From assembly GCA_964437465.1 (NCBI GenBank), contig CAYTGI010000010.1, positions 1 to 45,693 of the forward strand: DNA of 45,693 nt, read 5' to 3'. The notes under the pieces were generated by a model. That model saw only the letters and a list, made by a program, of their open reading frames with translations. It made no database searches and was not told where the DNA came from. A program made the translations under genes and the position numbers. The stretch comes from JAGQLF01 sp964437465. GTDB taxonomy: Bacteria > Patescibacteriota > Dojkabacteria > J137. The first letter of the stretch is position 1, and every line of letters begins with the position of its first letter. Shown here piece after piece: positions 8,048-16,677 of the stretch.

Positions 8048-10378
8048 TTACAGCTTAGTATTTAACTTTGAAGCTGTGTCTTTAACTTCATTTTTCTTAA
8101 CACTATCGAATACCTCTTTTTCTGTACTACCTGCTAGAACTTTTTTACTGTTTAACTTCTCTAAATCTAGCTTTTCGAGGACAAAACTAAATTCACTTCC
8201 TTTACCGAACTCACTTTTGATTTCTAGTTTACTACCGAACTCTTTAAGTAAGCCTTTAATTACATAAAGCCCAATTCCAGTTCCTCCCGGTCTTACAATC
8301 TGTCGACCTCCAATCTTACCTTCACTCTCTAAATGAGTATTAGCTCTAAAGAATTTCTTACCAATATGCTCAAGATCTTCTTCATTAATCCCTTCACCAG
8401 TATCCTTCACCATTATTCTAATATGACTATCCCCCTCAGGGAGTACTTTTACAACTACCTCTCCTTCGTATGTATATTTAACAGCATTGCTAACTAAATT
8501 ATCAATAATCTGTTGTACTGCAGTTCTATCTACCTTTACATAGGCATTTTTAACTTCATACTCTACTTTAAGATCAAGTCCCTTTTGTTCAGCCTGCTCC
8601 TGGAATGCTGTTATAGAATCATCAATAACATCCTTAACAGCAACCTTTTCTAGATTCATTTGTATCCTACTGTTTTCTAATCTAGCTGACTGTAAGATTG
8701 TTTCTAAAAGAGTTTTCTCACGTCTAATATTTCTTATTGCAATATCGAAATATTTATCGTACTTCTCTGTATCCGACTTTCCAGCTTTATCTAGAGTTTC
8801 CATCATGACTAAAGCATTTCTTGCAGTTCCAAGCGGAGTTCTTAGCTCATGACCTAGAATATCCATCATATCTCTTTCCTTTCTTAGCTGTTCTCCTAAT
8901 TGTTCATTTCTAATAGCCAATTCCTGAGTAGCCTCATCAACTTTACCCTGTAGAGTCTTATTAAACTCTTTCACCTCTTCGAAGAGGAAAGAACGGGCTA
9001 GAGTTACAGAGAAGATGTCTGTTAATGTCTTTAAAAAACTAATTTCTGTTGATGTATATGGTATACTGGCTTCTTTTTGACCCAATAGAAGCATAGCAAT
9101 GCTACTTCCTTCCTGATCCATAATTGGAACTATTACAGATAACTTATTTTCTTTTGCAATAGATATAAGCTCATTTAAAAAATTTTCAATATTAGATTTT
9201 TTTTGAGGTATCCCCTCCTCAAACTCATCAATAGCAAAATAACCTAAGTTAATTTTATTAAAAACCATAAAGATCTTTTGGATATCAGCTTCACTCAGAT
9301 TAATTTTTTCTCTCCCTTCTTGCATATCAAAGATATTTCCATGTTTAATTATAATCCCTTTTGAACTTGGCCTTATAGTTTTTGTCAATATATTTATTAA
9401 ATATTTCGCGTTTTCTTTGTAATCAAGCTCTAAACTAATATTATTATTAAAATCAGTGATCACCTCATTAGGATCGTATCCAGGATTAATAATTTTGGAT
9501 TCAACGTTTTTTCTGATGTAGGTGTTGTAAGAGTTATAGGCAAAGACAAAGAATAGGGAAAAGAATATACCCAGAAATAATGACTCTAGGCTATATACCC
9601 CTCCTAGCAAAAACACATCGATAGTAACAAATAAATAGAAGGCTACATACACCACTAATCCAGCAAGTGAAAAATAGGTAATCTTTCCAATCAATACTCT
9701 TATATCAAAAAGCCCATGCTTCAAAAGCATATAGGCAGTTGTCGAAATAAATATTAAAGAAGCTAACGGGCCAACAATTCCAATCTCAGAAAACCCTAAC
9801 AACGGCAATATAATTGTAGCAACTACAGCTACTACCAAAGATGTAATAAAACTCGCACCAAAAAGAAACAACTGTACCTTATCAACTCCTTTAGAAACGA
9901 TATATTTTCTAACTATTGTCACTAGAGAATCAATTCCAAATGTAATTATGAATGGAATCACTAATGTATATAAAATTCCTGGTTCAAAAACAACGCCATC
10001 CGCAGTAGTTACATCGATTGACTTGACGTTATACTCAGTCAAAATAAAAGGCATAAAAATAACTCCTGGAATCAATGATAAAAAAAGCCATTTGATTGAA
10101 TAGCTATCAGTAGGTTTTGGAAAGAGTTTAGCAAAATTCCAGAAAAAAATTATTATAAAAATTGCAAAAGCCAATGCTAGTCTTACAAAAATCAAAGCCG
10201 TTTCATTATTGGTAGAATTATCAACAATAAAATTTACAAAAACCCACCCAGATGCAGAAACTGTTAAGAGCACAAAAACCCTGCCAATAAGTTTCTTAGT
10301 TGAGAAGAGTACATAAAATGCTAAGAAGAAACTTATTAATAATGTTGTAAAGTATATTAGGTTTGTTAGTGTAATCAT
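8048..10378 (-). CDS. Sensor histidine kinase with 7TM N-terminal region (paralog B)
   Basis: This 776-residue kinase has the same plan as the one at 3782-6049: hydrophobic helices across about residues 5-285, a GAF-like middle (about 310-465), a coiled coil, HisKA with His510 in L-G-H-E-L-R-T-P, and HATPase_c with D-T-G-E-G and G-G-T-G-I-G-L. A short extra basic/acidic tail follows the ATPase domain. Its C-terminal half matches paralog A almost residue for residue, while the membrane and GAF parts are clearly diverged, so the two probably sense different signals and feed the same or closely related regulators. No response regulator is visible in the window. It lies 44 bases downstream of the unknown gene at 10423-11811 and may be co-transcribed with it. 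Confidence 0.93.
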   Translation of the reverse strand: MITLTNLIYFTTLLISFFLAFYVLFSTKKLIGRVFVLLTVSASGWVFVNFIVDNSTNNETALIFVRLALAFAIFIIIFFWNFAKLFPKPTDSYSIKWLFLSLIPGVIFMPFILTEYNVKSIDVTTADGVVFEPGILYTLVIPFIITFGIDSLVTIVRKYIVSKGVDKVQLFLFGASFITSLVVAVVATIILPLLGFSEIGIVGPLASLIFISTTAYMLLKHGLFDIRVLIGKITYFSLAGLVVYVAFYLFVTIDVFLLGGVYSLESLFLGIFFSLFFVFAYNSYNTYIRKNVESKIINPGYDPNEVITDFNNNISLELDYKENAKYLINILTKTIRPSSKGIIIKHGNIFDMQEGREKINLSEADIQKIFMVFNKINLGYFAIDEFEEGIPQKKSNIENFLNELISIAKENKLSVIVPIMDQEGSSIAMLLLGQKEASIPYTSTEISFLKTLTDIFSVTLARSFLFEEVKEFNKTLQGKVDEATQELAIRNEQLGEQLRKERDMMDILGHELRTPLGTARNALVMMETLDKAGKSDTEKYDKYFDIAIRNIRREKTLLETILQSARLENSRIQMNLEKVAVKDVIDDSITAFQEQAEQKGLDLKVEYEVKNAYVKVDRTAVQQIIDNLVSNAVKYTYEGEVVVKVLPEGDSHIRIMVKDTGEGINEEDLEHIGKKFFRANTHLESEGKIGGRQIVRPGGTGIGLYVIKGLLKEFGSKLEIKSEFGKGSEFSFVLEKLDLEKLNSKKVLAGSTEKEVFDSVKKNEVKDTASKLNTKL

Positions 10379-10422
10379 ATTTATTATGTATAATTAAGAT
10401 TACAAGAAATAATAGCTAAACT

Positions 10423-11811
10423 CTACCCCTCAATTAACATATCTCCTTTAACCATAATATCCCAATACCTCTTTTTCATTGAAATTAAAGCAGTTAATAC
10501 CTTCGTATCTGATACTATATTTATTAACTCATTTAAACCAATTACTGTTGCTAATATTTCTGTTTTTCCAGATGATGTTTTGCCAAGAAAATTATTGTCT
10601 TTAGGATTGATCATATCAATCCTGACTATTTCTTCCACTTTTTTACTAAATTTTTCTAATCTGACTCTTAGATTCCTAGGAAAAATATTAAAAGATCTCA
10701 AGTAGAACCTCAATGCTGTATTTATTGCAGCTCTAGTTATCATTGAACTTGAATTTGGGTCTGTTGCTTTCTTAAGTTCTATAAATTGACTTAAAATCTC
10801 AGACATCTTATTGCCAGGTATCTCTGTCTGAGTCCACATAATTAATGAAATAGGTAGATTAATACCGTTACTATTTAAATCATTTGAAATCTTAGCAATT
10901 GGAGCTACGGTTATCATACCAGACAACATTCTATAAATGTATACCTGCCTATCTCTTAGGGATAGTTTTGAATATATAGGAACTGAAAGAATTGAATTTC
11001 TCATATACTCTGGTAACTTCAAAAGTATCTCTGGATTTTGTGAGATAGATTCTAAATAACTCCAGATTGCATCAGCCCTACCATTTTCAGTAATACTAGA
11101 AATTATCAAATCTGAACTTACAAATAACTGAGCATAGTTCACATACCTACATTCATTTAAAATACCATACCTGTAGAACAGTGCTTCTAAATATCTTAAG
11201 TTTAAATTGTATTCATCTCTAACTCTTTCTGGTGCTCTTTCATCTAATGGTAAATACTCTTCTATACTTTTTTTTACTTCATTTATTACAGATTGATTTT
11301 CATTTGATCCAATTACTGCTCCAGCACCAACTACTCTTCCATCAAAAAGCATAACATTAATATTACCTATTAGACCTTCAGATGTATTTAAGTAATTATC
11401 GAACCAACTTCTTGCAGCTTCTGTACCAGAATACCATTCTTCTTCCAAAAGCTGCCCTGACTCATATCCAACTTTCCAAGCTTCTCCAAACCTTCTTGAT
11501 TCTTCAAGCCCCAAGGATGCTAAAATCCAGGCTGACTCATTTGGATTAGACAAAATATCTTCTCTAGATAAGCTTAAGAAATTTACACCTGGAATCGGAC
11601 TTAAGCTATGAGAAAATTTCTCAATTACGCTCTGATCGATCATAATTGGTTCCTTTCCAGATGAATTTACTATTATTTCTACTGAACTAAATACGCTCTC
11701 TATTAATGAAGCATCCAACCTATCTTCAAGACGCTTAACATCACTTTCTACCCTAAGAAGATCTGACTCAATCTCGTTAATTCTTCCTAAAATGTCAAAA
11801 AGATCCGACAT
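10423..11811 (-). CDS. Unknown cytoplasmic protein with N-terminal coiled coil
   Basis: I do not recognise this 462-residue protein. Residues 1-35 form a short coiled coil (heptads of Leu, Ile and Val between charged residues). The rest is predicted mostly helical with no signal peptide, no membrane segment and no catalytic motif I can name. A segment around 155-170 (N-V-M-L-F-D-G-R-V-V-G-A-G-A) is strand-turn-strand-like. The gene starts with ATG and has its own promoter. Kinase B follows after 44 bases on the same strand, so it could be an accessory or output partner of that kinase; this is inference from position only. Confidence 0.8.
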   Translation of the reverse strand: MSDLFDILGRINEIESDLLRVESDVKRLEDRLDASLIESVFSSVEIIVNSSGKEPIMIDQSVIEKFSHSLSPIPGVNFLSLSREDILSNPNESAWILASLGLEESRRFGEAWKVGYESGQLLEEEWYSGTEAARSWFDNYLNTSEGLIGNINVMLFDGRVVGAGAVIGSNENQSVINEVKKSIEEYLPLDERAPERVRDEYNLNLRYLEALFYRYGILNECRYVNYAQLFVSSDLIISSITENGRADAIWSYLESISQNPEILLKLPEYMRNSILSVPIYSKLSLRDRQVYIYRMLSGMITVAPIAKISNDLNSNGINLPISLIMWTQTEIPGNKMSEILSQFIELKKATDPNSSSMITRAAINTALRFYLRSFNIFPRNLRVRLEKFSKKVEEIVRIDMINPKDNNFLGKTSSGKTEILATVIGLNELINIVSDTKVLTALISMKKRYWDIMVKGDMLIEG

Positions 11812-11837
11812 AAACTAAAGAATGTAAAAACCTTGAC

Positions 11838-11866
11838 TATATAAACTTGTCACTTAGCTTTGACAA
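11838..11866 (-). promoter_or_regulatory. Promoter of the unknown gene at 10423-11811
   Basis: On the minus strand TTGTCA (11861-11866) and TATATA (11838-11843) are 17 bases apart, with the start codon about 27 bases downstream of the -10. Confidence 0.55.
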
Positions 11867-11924
11867 TTGTACCAAGAAGCTAGTAATAGTACAATAGATC
11901 AGCTGTTATCAATGTCTATAAATG

Positions 11925-11954
11925 TTGACATCTTCAAGATTCAATTGATATAAT
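11925..11954 (+). promoter_or_regulatory. Consensus promoter of speD
   Basis: A perfect TTGACA (11925-11930) and a perfect TATAAT (11949-11954) are 18 bases apart, about 30 bases upstream of the speD ATG. This is the strongest sigma70-type promoter I see in the window. Confidence 0.8.
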
Positions 11955-11984
11955 TATGTAGGTTATATATGTTAATAATAGATT

Positions 11985-12386
11985 ATGAAGTCAGAACAAT
12001 TTGGATACCATTTAACACTTGATCTATATAAATGCCCCAAAGAGAAATTAGAGAATCTAGATATTTGCTACGATGCGTTAATTCAAGTAGTAAAACTTCT
12101 TGATATGAAAGCATTAATCTCACCTTATCTAGTTAAAGCAGAGAGCAATGAAGATGATGGGGGAAAGGATCCTGGTGGAATTACAGGTTATGTGATAATT
12201 GCAGAATCTCATGTAAGTATACATACTTTCCCTAAAAGAGGATTCGTTAGTATTGACGCATACTCTTGTAAAGTCTTTGATTATGATATCGCTAAAAATT
12301 TCTTTAAAAAAACTTTTGAACCTGAAGATATAGAAGAGCATAGGCTAGATAGAGGAACAAAGTATCCACAAGAAAATATTTACTAG
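11985..12386 (+). CDS. speD: S-adenosylmethionine decarboxylase proenzyme
   Basis: This 133-residue protein is the small bacterial/archaeal (SpeH-type) AdoMet decarboxylase. It self-cleaves between Glu74 and Ser75 so that Ser75 becomes the pyruvoyl cofactor; the context A-E-S-H-V-S-I-H-T is intact. His80 and Cys95 sit at the same distances from the processing serine (+5 and +20) as the catalytic His68 and Cys83 of the Thermotoga enzyme (Ser63). The product, decarboxylated AdoMet, is the aminopropyl donor for spermidine. No spermidine synthase or arginine/ornithine decarboxylase lies in the window. The gene stands alone behind a consensus promoter and converges with the next gene, leaving 3 bases between stops. 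No Shine-Dalgarno site is visible. Confidence 0.95.
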   Translation: MKSEQFGYHLTLDLYKCPKEKLENLDICYDALIQVVKLLDMKALISPYLVKAESNEDDGGKDPGGITGYVIIAESHVSIHTFPKRGFVSIDAYSCKVFDYDIAKNFFKKTFEPEDIEEHRLDRGTKYPQENIY

Positions 12387-12389
12387 TAA

Positions 12390-13343
12390 TTAGTGTTCTT
12401 CTTGTACAGTATCAACTGCTAATGCTTCTCTTTTCCCAAAAAGCCTAAAAAGTGTTGCTTTAGATAAATACTTGGTCTCTTTGATCCCTATCTGTGGGTC
12501 TTTCAATATTGGAATTATCAAAAATCCTATTTCATTTAGTGATGCAAAAACTCTAACCCAATGCCGAGAACTTTCTGAAAATCTTAAGAACGTAGTATTT
12601 TTTCCGTGAAATTGATCGCTCTTTTTAAGCATTGTAGAAATTGTCTTAGGAACACCATAAGTTGCTGACATATATAGTGCTGTGTATAGTGCCGGAGCCC
12701 CACCAAGGCCTGGAATTGCCTCATAGCTGATAATAAAAGCCATGTCTAAGCCACCAGACAAAATTTTATAGTATGTGAAATAACCCAACCCAAGACAAGC
12801 AAGTCCAGCAACAAAGTCAACCTTAGATGTCCTAACCTTACCTTTTTTAAAGCTATCAGCTAAATCAAGAAGCAATAGTCTATCTTTATCTGAAAGCTTT
12901 TTCGACTCTAAAAGTGAATCAATCTCTTGTATTTTTACGAATAATGAAATAATTTCCTCTTTCGAGCCTATACTAGAAAGCTGCACATCTATTTTCTTAA
13001 TGTACTCCATTCTCAAGGCCTCATACTCAATAGCTTTCTTAGGATCTGTAAATAGTAAGTCTATATCTCTATCTGCAATGTCATTAGTCATTTGTTTGAG
13101 TTTTTCTAATAATAACAACGCTTCTTCCCCTCTCTCGAATGATAAAATCTGCTGCAAAAGATCAGCTCGCTCTATTTCTTTCTTTTTGACTTGTTCGGGT
13201 AATAAATGATTTGGATTATTATTTATGAAATCATGAATACTTCTATAGAAAAACCTATCCAATCTATGCAAAGGTACATCGTAAATACGATCTGCTTCAG
13301 GGAACTCTTCAATTTGAGTAATATTTTCGCCTTCATCTAACAT
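12390..13343 (-). CDS. Unknown protein with central membrane segments
   Basis: This protein is not recognised. From the ATG at 13343 it has 317 residues. The first half (about 1-180) is charged and helical, with a long acidic/basic stretch suited to a coiled coil. Residues about 181-240 are hydrophobic, with Gly-rich stretches (G-L-A-C-L-G-L-G-Y and A-I-P-G-L-G-G-A-P-A) that look like two membrane or membrane-associated helices. The C-terminal 75 residues are soluble. A TTG at 13349 extends the frame by two codons but falls at the -10 box, so the ATG is preferred. The -10 is only 5 bases upstream of that ATG, which predicts a leaderless transcript. Confidence 0.75.
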   Translation of the reverse strand: MLDEGENITQIEEFPEADRIYDVPLHRLDRFFYRSIHDFINNNPNHLLPEQVKKKEIERADLLQQILSFERGEEALLLLEKLKQMTNDIADRDIDLLFTDPKKAIEYEALRMEYIKKIDVQLSSIGSKEEIISLFVKIQEIDSLLESKKLSDKDRLLLLDLADSFKKGKVRTSKVDFVAGLACLGLGYFTYYKILSGGLDMAFIISYEAIPGLGGAPALYTALYMSATYGVPKTISTMLKKSDQFHGKNTTFLRFSESSRHWVRVFASLNEIGFLIIPILKDPQIGIKETKYLSKATLFRLFGKREALAVDTVQEEH

Positions 13344-13348
13344 AAACA

Positions 13349-13354
13349 ATTATA
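13349..13354 (-). promoter_or_regulatory. -10 box implying a leaderless mRNA
   Basis: TATAAT on the minus strand ends at 13349, 5 bases before the ATG at 13343-13341. Transcription would begin at or within a base or two of the start codon. No good -35 is seen 16-18 bases upstream. Confidence 0.45.
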
Positions 13355-13373
13355 TCATGATTCTATTCCCACA

Positions 13374-13402
13374 TTCACATATAGCTTTTTAAGTAGTATA
13401 AT
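13374..13402 (+). promoter_or_regulatory. Promoter of the XRE regulator gene
   Basis: TTCACA (13374-13379) and a perfect TATAAT (13397-13402) are 17 bases apart; the ATG is at 13440, giving a leader of about 30 bases. Confidence 0.65.
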
Positions 13403-13439
13403 TAGTAAAGCTAAATTTACGAATGTTCAAAACCAATTT

Positions 13440-14163
13440 ATGAGGGACGAAATAGGAAAAAAAATTCGATTCTTCAGAAAAAGGGCAAAATATAGCCAGT
13501 TCCAGTTAGAACTTGAAATGGAAGCTTCACATGGAAGCTTAAGTAGAATTGAGAATGACTTAGTAAGTCCTACAAAAGAAACAATTAACAAGTTATCGGA
13601 AATTTTGAAGCTATCAGATAGAGAAAAACATTACTTAGATGGTAAATTTTCATCACCTCCATCTGAAGAAGAAATTAACGAAGCTATTAATCAAGTTTCT
13701 ATTCTATTTAATAGCGAAAGTACCTTTTCATATTTAGTTGACGAAGGCTTCAATGTCGTCTGTGCGTCAAGAGGATTAAAACTTTTCTTAGGTATTGAAG
13801 ATAAAGATCATCTNNNNNNNNNNAATTCTTTTTGATAAAAATATTAGAGTAATTAATAAAATTGATAGCGATTTTGTTGAAGAAGTTCTATACAACCTAG
13901 TCTCTAGATATATTGATGAATGTTATTTTATGTACGACAGAAATCATTATAGAACTTTCAATATGCTCCTCAATACAGAATACACACTAAAATCTATCTA
14001 CTCAAAAGCTAAAAAGGATCATATACCTTTCAATTCCATTGAGAAAAGAAAAATAGTATTTAATATAAACGGAAAAAAGCTTGAGGGATACTATTCTAAC
14101 GAAGCATTAACGTCAAATTCCAGATTTGAAGTCATTGAATATATTTTCGACAATAAATCTTAA
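13440..14163 (+). CDS. XRE-family regulator with MmyB-like domain, interrupted by an assembly gap
   Basis: The N-terminal helix-turn-helix (about residues 5-58) has the XRE pattern: I-G-K-K-I-R-F-F-R-K, then Y-S-Q-F-Q-L-E-L, then S-L-S-R-I-E-N-D and a final K-L-S-E-I-L-K-L. From about residue 75 it resembles the MmyB-like ligand-binding domain that often follows XRE domains. A run of 10 N (13814-13823) puts the two halves in different frames. The second half (from I-L-F-D-K-N) has no start of its own and runs on to a TAA at 14161-14163, so this is one gene of about 240 residues. Continuity needs a true gap length divisible by three, including zero. Targets are unknown; it is divergent from the membrane protein gene at 12390-13343. 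Confidence 0.75.
13814..13823. other. Assembly gap of 10 N inside the XRE regulator gene
   Basis: A fixed-length N run, probably a scaffolding placeholder. The flanking reading frames join only if the missing length is a multiple of three. Confidence 0.95.
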
Positions 14164-14193
14164 AAACATTGTTAATTTATAGTGGCTACTATT

Positions 14194-14548
14194 TCATTTT
14201 TGATTATAAAATTTTCCATCTTCCTTATCAGCGCAAGCAAAACAAATATTAATGTCGCCGTTTTTACATCTGTCGATCAGCCCAGAACTAAAGTTACAAA
14301 TGATACTTAAATCGTCATTTAAAAAAACATAATGCTTGGTGTGTTTCTAAAGCTTCATTATACATGTCATGTTCAAAACCTAAGTCATTCATCAACTCAA
14401 GAATACTCTTATTTATATGATGACTGGGATTTTCTTCAAGTGAGATAAAATCACCATACCTTTTTAATAGAATATTGTCCTTTTTAGCCAGAGCTACTCC
14501 TTGCAGCTTCATACTACTACTGATACCAGTTATATCTAAAATACACAT
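14194..14548 (-). pseudogene. Small unknown gene broken by a frameshift
   Basis: The first part (14315-14548) reads 77 residues from an ATG at 14548 and ends at a TGA. A neighbouring frame is open from just past a TAG near 14350 down to the TGA at 14194-14196, and reads K-H-Y-V-F-L-N-D-D-L-S and then a Cys-bearing segment (C-K-N-G-D, then I-C-F-A-C-A-D). Losing one base between about 14323 and 14345, where the strand has an ACACACC stretch and a run of seven T, joins them into one protein of about 117 residues. I therefore read it as a frameshifted gene or a one-base sequence error. The family is unknown; four Cys in the distal part hint at metal binding. It is the last gene of the operon that begins at 22563, 15 bases after its neighbour. 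The stretch 14164-14193 holds nothing. Confidence 0.5.
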
Positions 14549-14563
14549 ATCACATAGTCAAGC

Positions 14564-15703
14564 TTAAATTTGCTTAAAATTACTATCAAAAAGATAAATA
14601 CTATTTTCTTTTTGACCAGTTAAAGTATTTTCCTCAGTAAGATAAACTTTAAAAGAATTATCTACTACTTCAACATCATGTATTGTCACTTGAGTATTTT
14701 CATTATTAAAATTAAGAGGATGGATTACTCTCTCTAGAGTGGAATTCCCAATGTTATACAACCATAAACCTCCATATTTTTCATAACCACTATAAATATT
14801 TTTACTAACTTCTAGACAAGCCTCAAGCTCAGAACCACTATTGCTACAACCAAAACTGGCAGATCTAATTAAAAAAAGAATATACTCGTTGTCTTTAATA
14901 TCAATAATATCTGGTGCAAACCAAAGATAAGGATTATCCTCAAACTCTAATGAAAATACCTCTTCTCCGGATTTAGATATTAATATTGATGAAATATTTG
15001 CAGACGGAGCGGTATTCTCCAATCGAATTAACTCAAATGTATATTCAGGTGGATCAAAGAAATCATAGTTTTCTCCTTCTCCAGAAAAAGCAATATCTGT
15101 GTCTGTAATGATATTAAAGTTTCCTTTATCAAAGCTACCTAACCAAATTTTACTTACATTATTTAATGATGATTTATTCTTGAATCCCATATCTAGATGT
15201 CCATTCAAATCGTAGTCAAAAAAAACTATATCATCTATTTCTTGACGAGCTGAGATTGTTAAATTTTTAAAGCTGTTAACAAATTCAAACTCATTCCACT
15301 CTTCTTTTCTTTTAAATATATCTATACTGCTACAGGTGTAAGAGTGTTTTTCAACCTCACTTCTACAATCGTCTGCTTCAGGATAAATAAAAAACACATA
15401 GTCTTCTGTACTTGAATAATTTATCAAATAAGGATAAATAATGGAGCCGAACATAGCTGTTGGAGAATACATTTCATTAAAGTAATCATAAAGGATACTT
15501 TTTGAAAAAGAACTATACCCTTCTCCCTCAATACTAATAATTTCCTCAGGATCTTTTTCAACATACTCGTATATTATGTCTGGCTTGGCTACTTGAATAT
15601 TATAGGTGTTAGATATATAAACAAAAGCTATTAGAGCGATTATACCCAAAAGCATAAAGAAATGAGATATTAGTTTAAAAATAGAAAGTATTATTTTCTT
15701 CAT
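14564..15703 (-). CDS. Membrane-anchored extracellular protein with FG-GAP-like calcium loop
   Basis: A single hydrophobic helix at about residues 7-32 anchors a 379-residue protein whose bulk should lie outside the cell. The extracellular part is strand-rich, with four or more Cys in two pairs. One segment near residue 165 (F-F-D-Y-D-L-N-G-H-L-D) has the D-x-D-x-N-G-x-x-D spacing of calcium loops found in FG-GAP/beta-propeller repeats. A propeller-like surface domain is therefore plausible but not certain. The gene lies between the 309-residue anchored protein (24 bases upstream) and the broken small gene (15 bases downstream), all co-oriented with the giant peptidase gene, so it is probably part of the same surface unit. 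Confidence 0.7.
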   Translation of the reverse strand: MKKIILSIFKLISHFFMLLGIIALIAFVYISNTYNIQVAKPDIIYEYVEKDPEEIISIEGEGYSSFSKSILYDYFNEMYSPTAMFGSIIYPYLINYSSTEDYVFFIYPEADDCRSEVEKHSYTCSSIDIFKRKEEWNEFEFVNSFKNLTISARQEIDDIVFFDYDLNGHLDMGFKNKSSLNNVSKIWLGSFDKGNFNIITDTDIAFSGEGENYDFFDPPEYTFELIRLENTAPSANISSILISKSGEEVFSLEFEDNPYLWFAPDIIDIKDNEYILFLIRSASFGCSNSGSELEACLEVSKNIYSGYEKYGGLWLYNIGNSTLERVIHPLNFNNENTQVTIHDVEVVDNSFKVYLTEENTLTGQKENSIYLFDSNFKQI

Positions 15704-15727
15704 AATTTTTTTTTTAAATGGAATAAT

Positions 15728-16657
15728 TTATAATTCTATACATCCAGCTCTTATGGTTTGTTCTCCTCCATATTGCTCTACCATACCTGAGTATGTACAT
15801 ACTGTATGTTCATTTTGATACCCAGAGTGAAAGTTAGGACCACCAACTGCCTCTAGATGCCCAATTCTGTCTAAATCAGCTAAGAAAAATAATTCCCTTA
15901 TATCTAAATGAGAAAAAATATCATCTGAAGAAATATAATCTCCTTCAATAAAATCATTTTTCAAATTATCATTTTGAACACTATACATACTTTCAAAAAC
16001 TTCTCCAGATATTCCCTCAATTTCTTCACCGTTCCAATAAGAAACTTCAGCTAAAACCCTATAACTGTTTTCTAAAAGACTAAATTCTTCTATAATGTAG
16101 TTCAACTCACCTGAAGTAGAATTGCCTATGTGATCAAAAATAGATTCTGATACTTTTTCTGTTGTTGTACCAAAATTATTTATCTTTTCTATATCTCTAA
16201 GAATTTCAGAGAGGAACAAGTTTATTGATTCATCCGATGTCCATTGAATATAAACTTCGTAAAAAGGGAACCCTAAAAAATCTTCCCCTATATACACCTT
16301 TGTATCTTGAGAAAGTTGCCATATGTTATCCTGTGACCTTTTTGTTAAATCACCCATCAAAGATATGTAGTTACCATAAGTATTTAAATCTGCTTCTTTT
16401 TCTTTTTTTGTAAGCAGATGTATTGAAATTTCATATGGCTTCTCTTTAAATTCAAAATTAAGTACAGACCTTTCTCCTGGTGTTAAATTAAATGACCAGT
16501 CTTTTGGAATTTGAAATTTATAGCCATTTACTGAGACTTCTTTAAGAAGAATAGCTGGGTTTTGCTTTTCATTATCAACTAAATTAATAGCAAATATAGA
16601 AATAACACTAATAAGAACTATGCTCAATAACCCCATTATATATTTGTAATTTATCAT
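15728..16657 (-). CDS. Membrane-anchored extracellular protein, unknown family
   Basis: This 309-residue protein has one N-terminal transmembrane helix (about residues 7-25) and a long hydrophilic, acidic domain with mixed alpha/beta character, presumably extracellular. The opening of the domain (V-N-G-Y-K-F-Q-I-P-K-D-W-S-F) resembles the start of PsbP/lipoprotein-type folds seen in other anchored proteins, but I would not assign it. Two Cys near the C terminus (about 289 and 307) could form a disulfide. It lies 20 bases downstream of the giant gene and 24 bases upstream of the next anchored protein, consistent with one operon. Confidence 0.7.
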   Translation of the reverse strand: MINYKYIMGLLSIVLISVISIFAINLVDNEKQNPAILLKEVSVNGYKFQIPKDWSFNLTPGERSVLNFEFKEKPYEISIHLLTKKEKEADLNTYGNYISLMGDLTKRSQDNIWQLSQDTKVYIGEDFLGFPFYEVYIQWTSDESINLFLSEILRDIEKINNFGTTTEKVSESIFDHIGNSTSGELNYIIEEFSLLENSYRVLAEVSYWNGEEIEGISGEVFESMYSVQNDNLKNDFIEGDYISSDDIFSHLDIRELFFLADLDRIGHLEAVGGPNFHSGYQNEHTVCTYSGMVEQYGGEQTIRAGCIEL

Positions 16658-16677
16658 AATTAAGTTTTATTTATGTA

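Noticed and set aside
13795..14163. Separate gene starting at 13795
   Set aside because: Its first codons are the other frame of the XRE gene and run through the N gap; the part after the gap continues the XRE protein.
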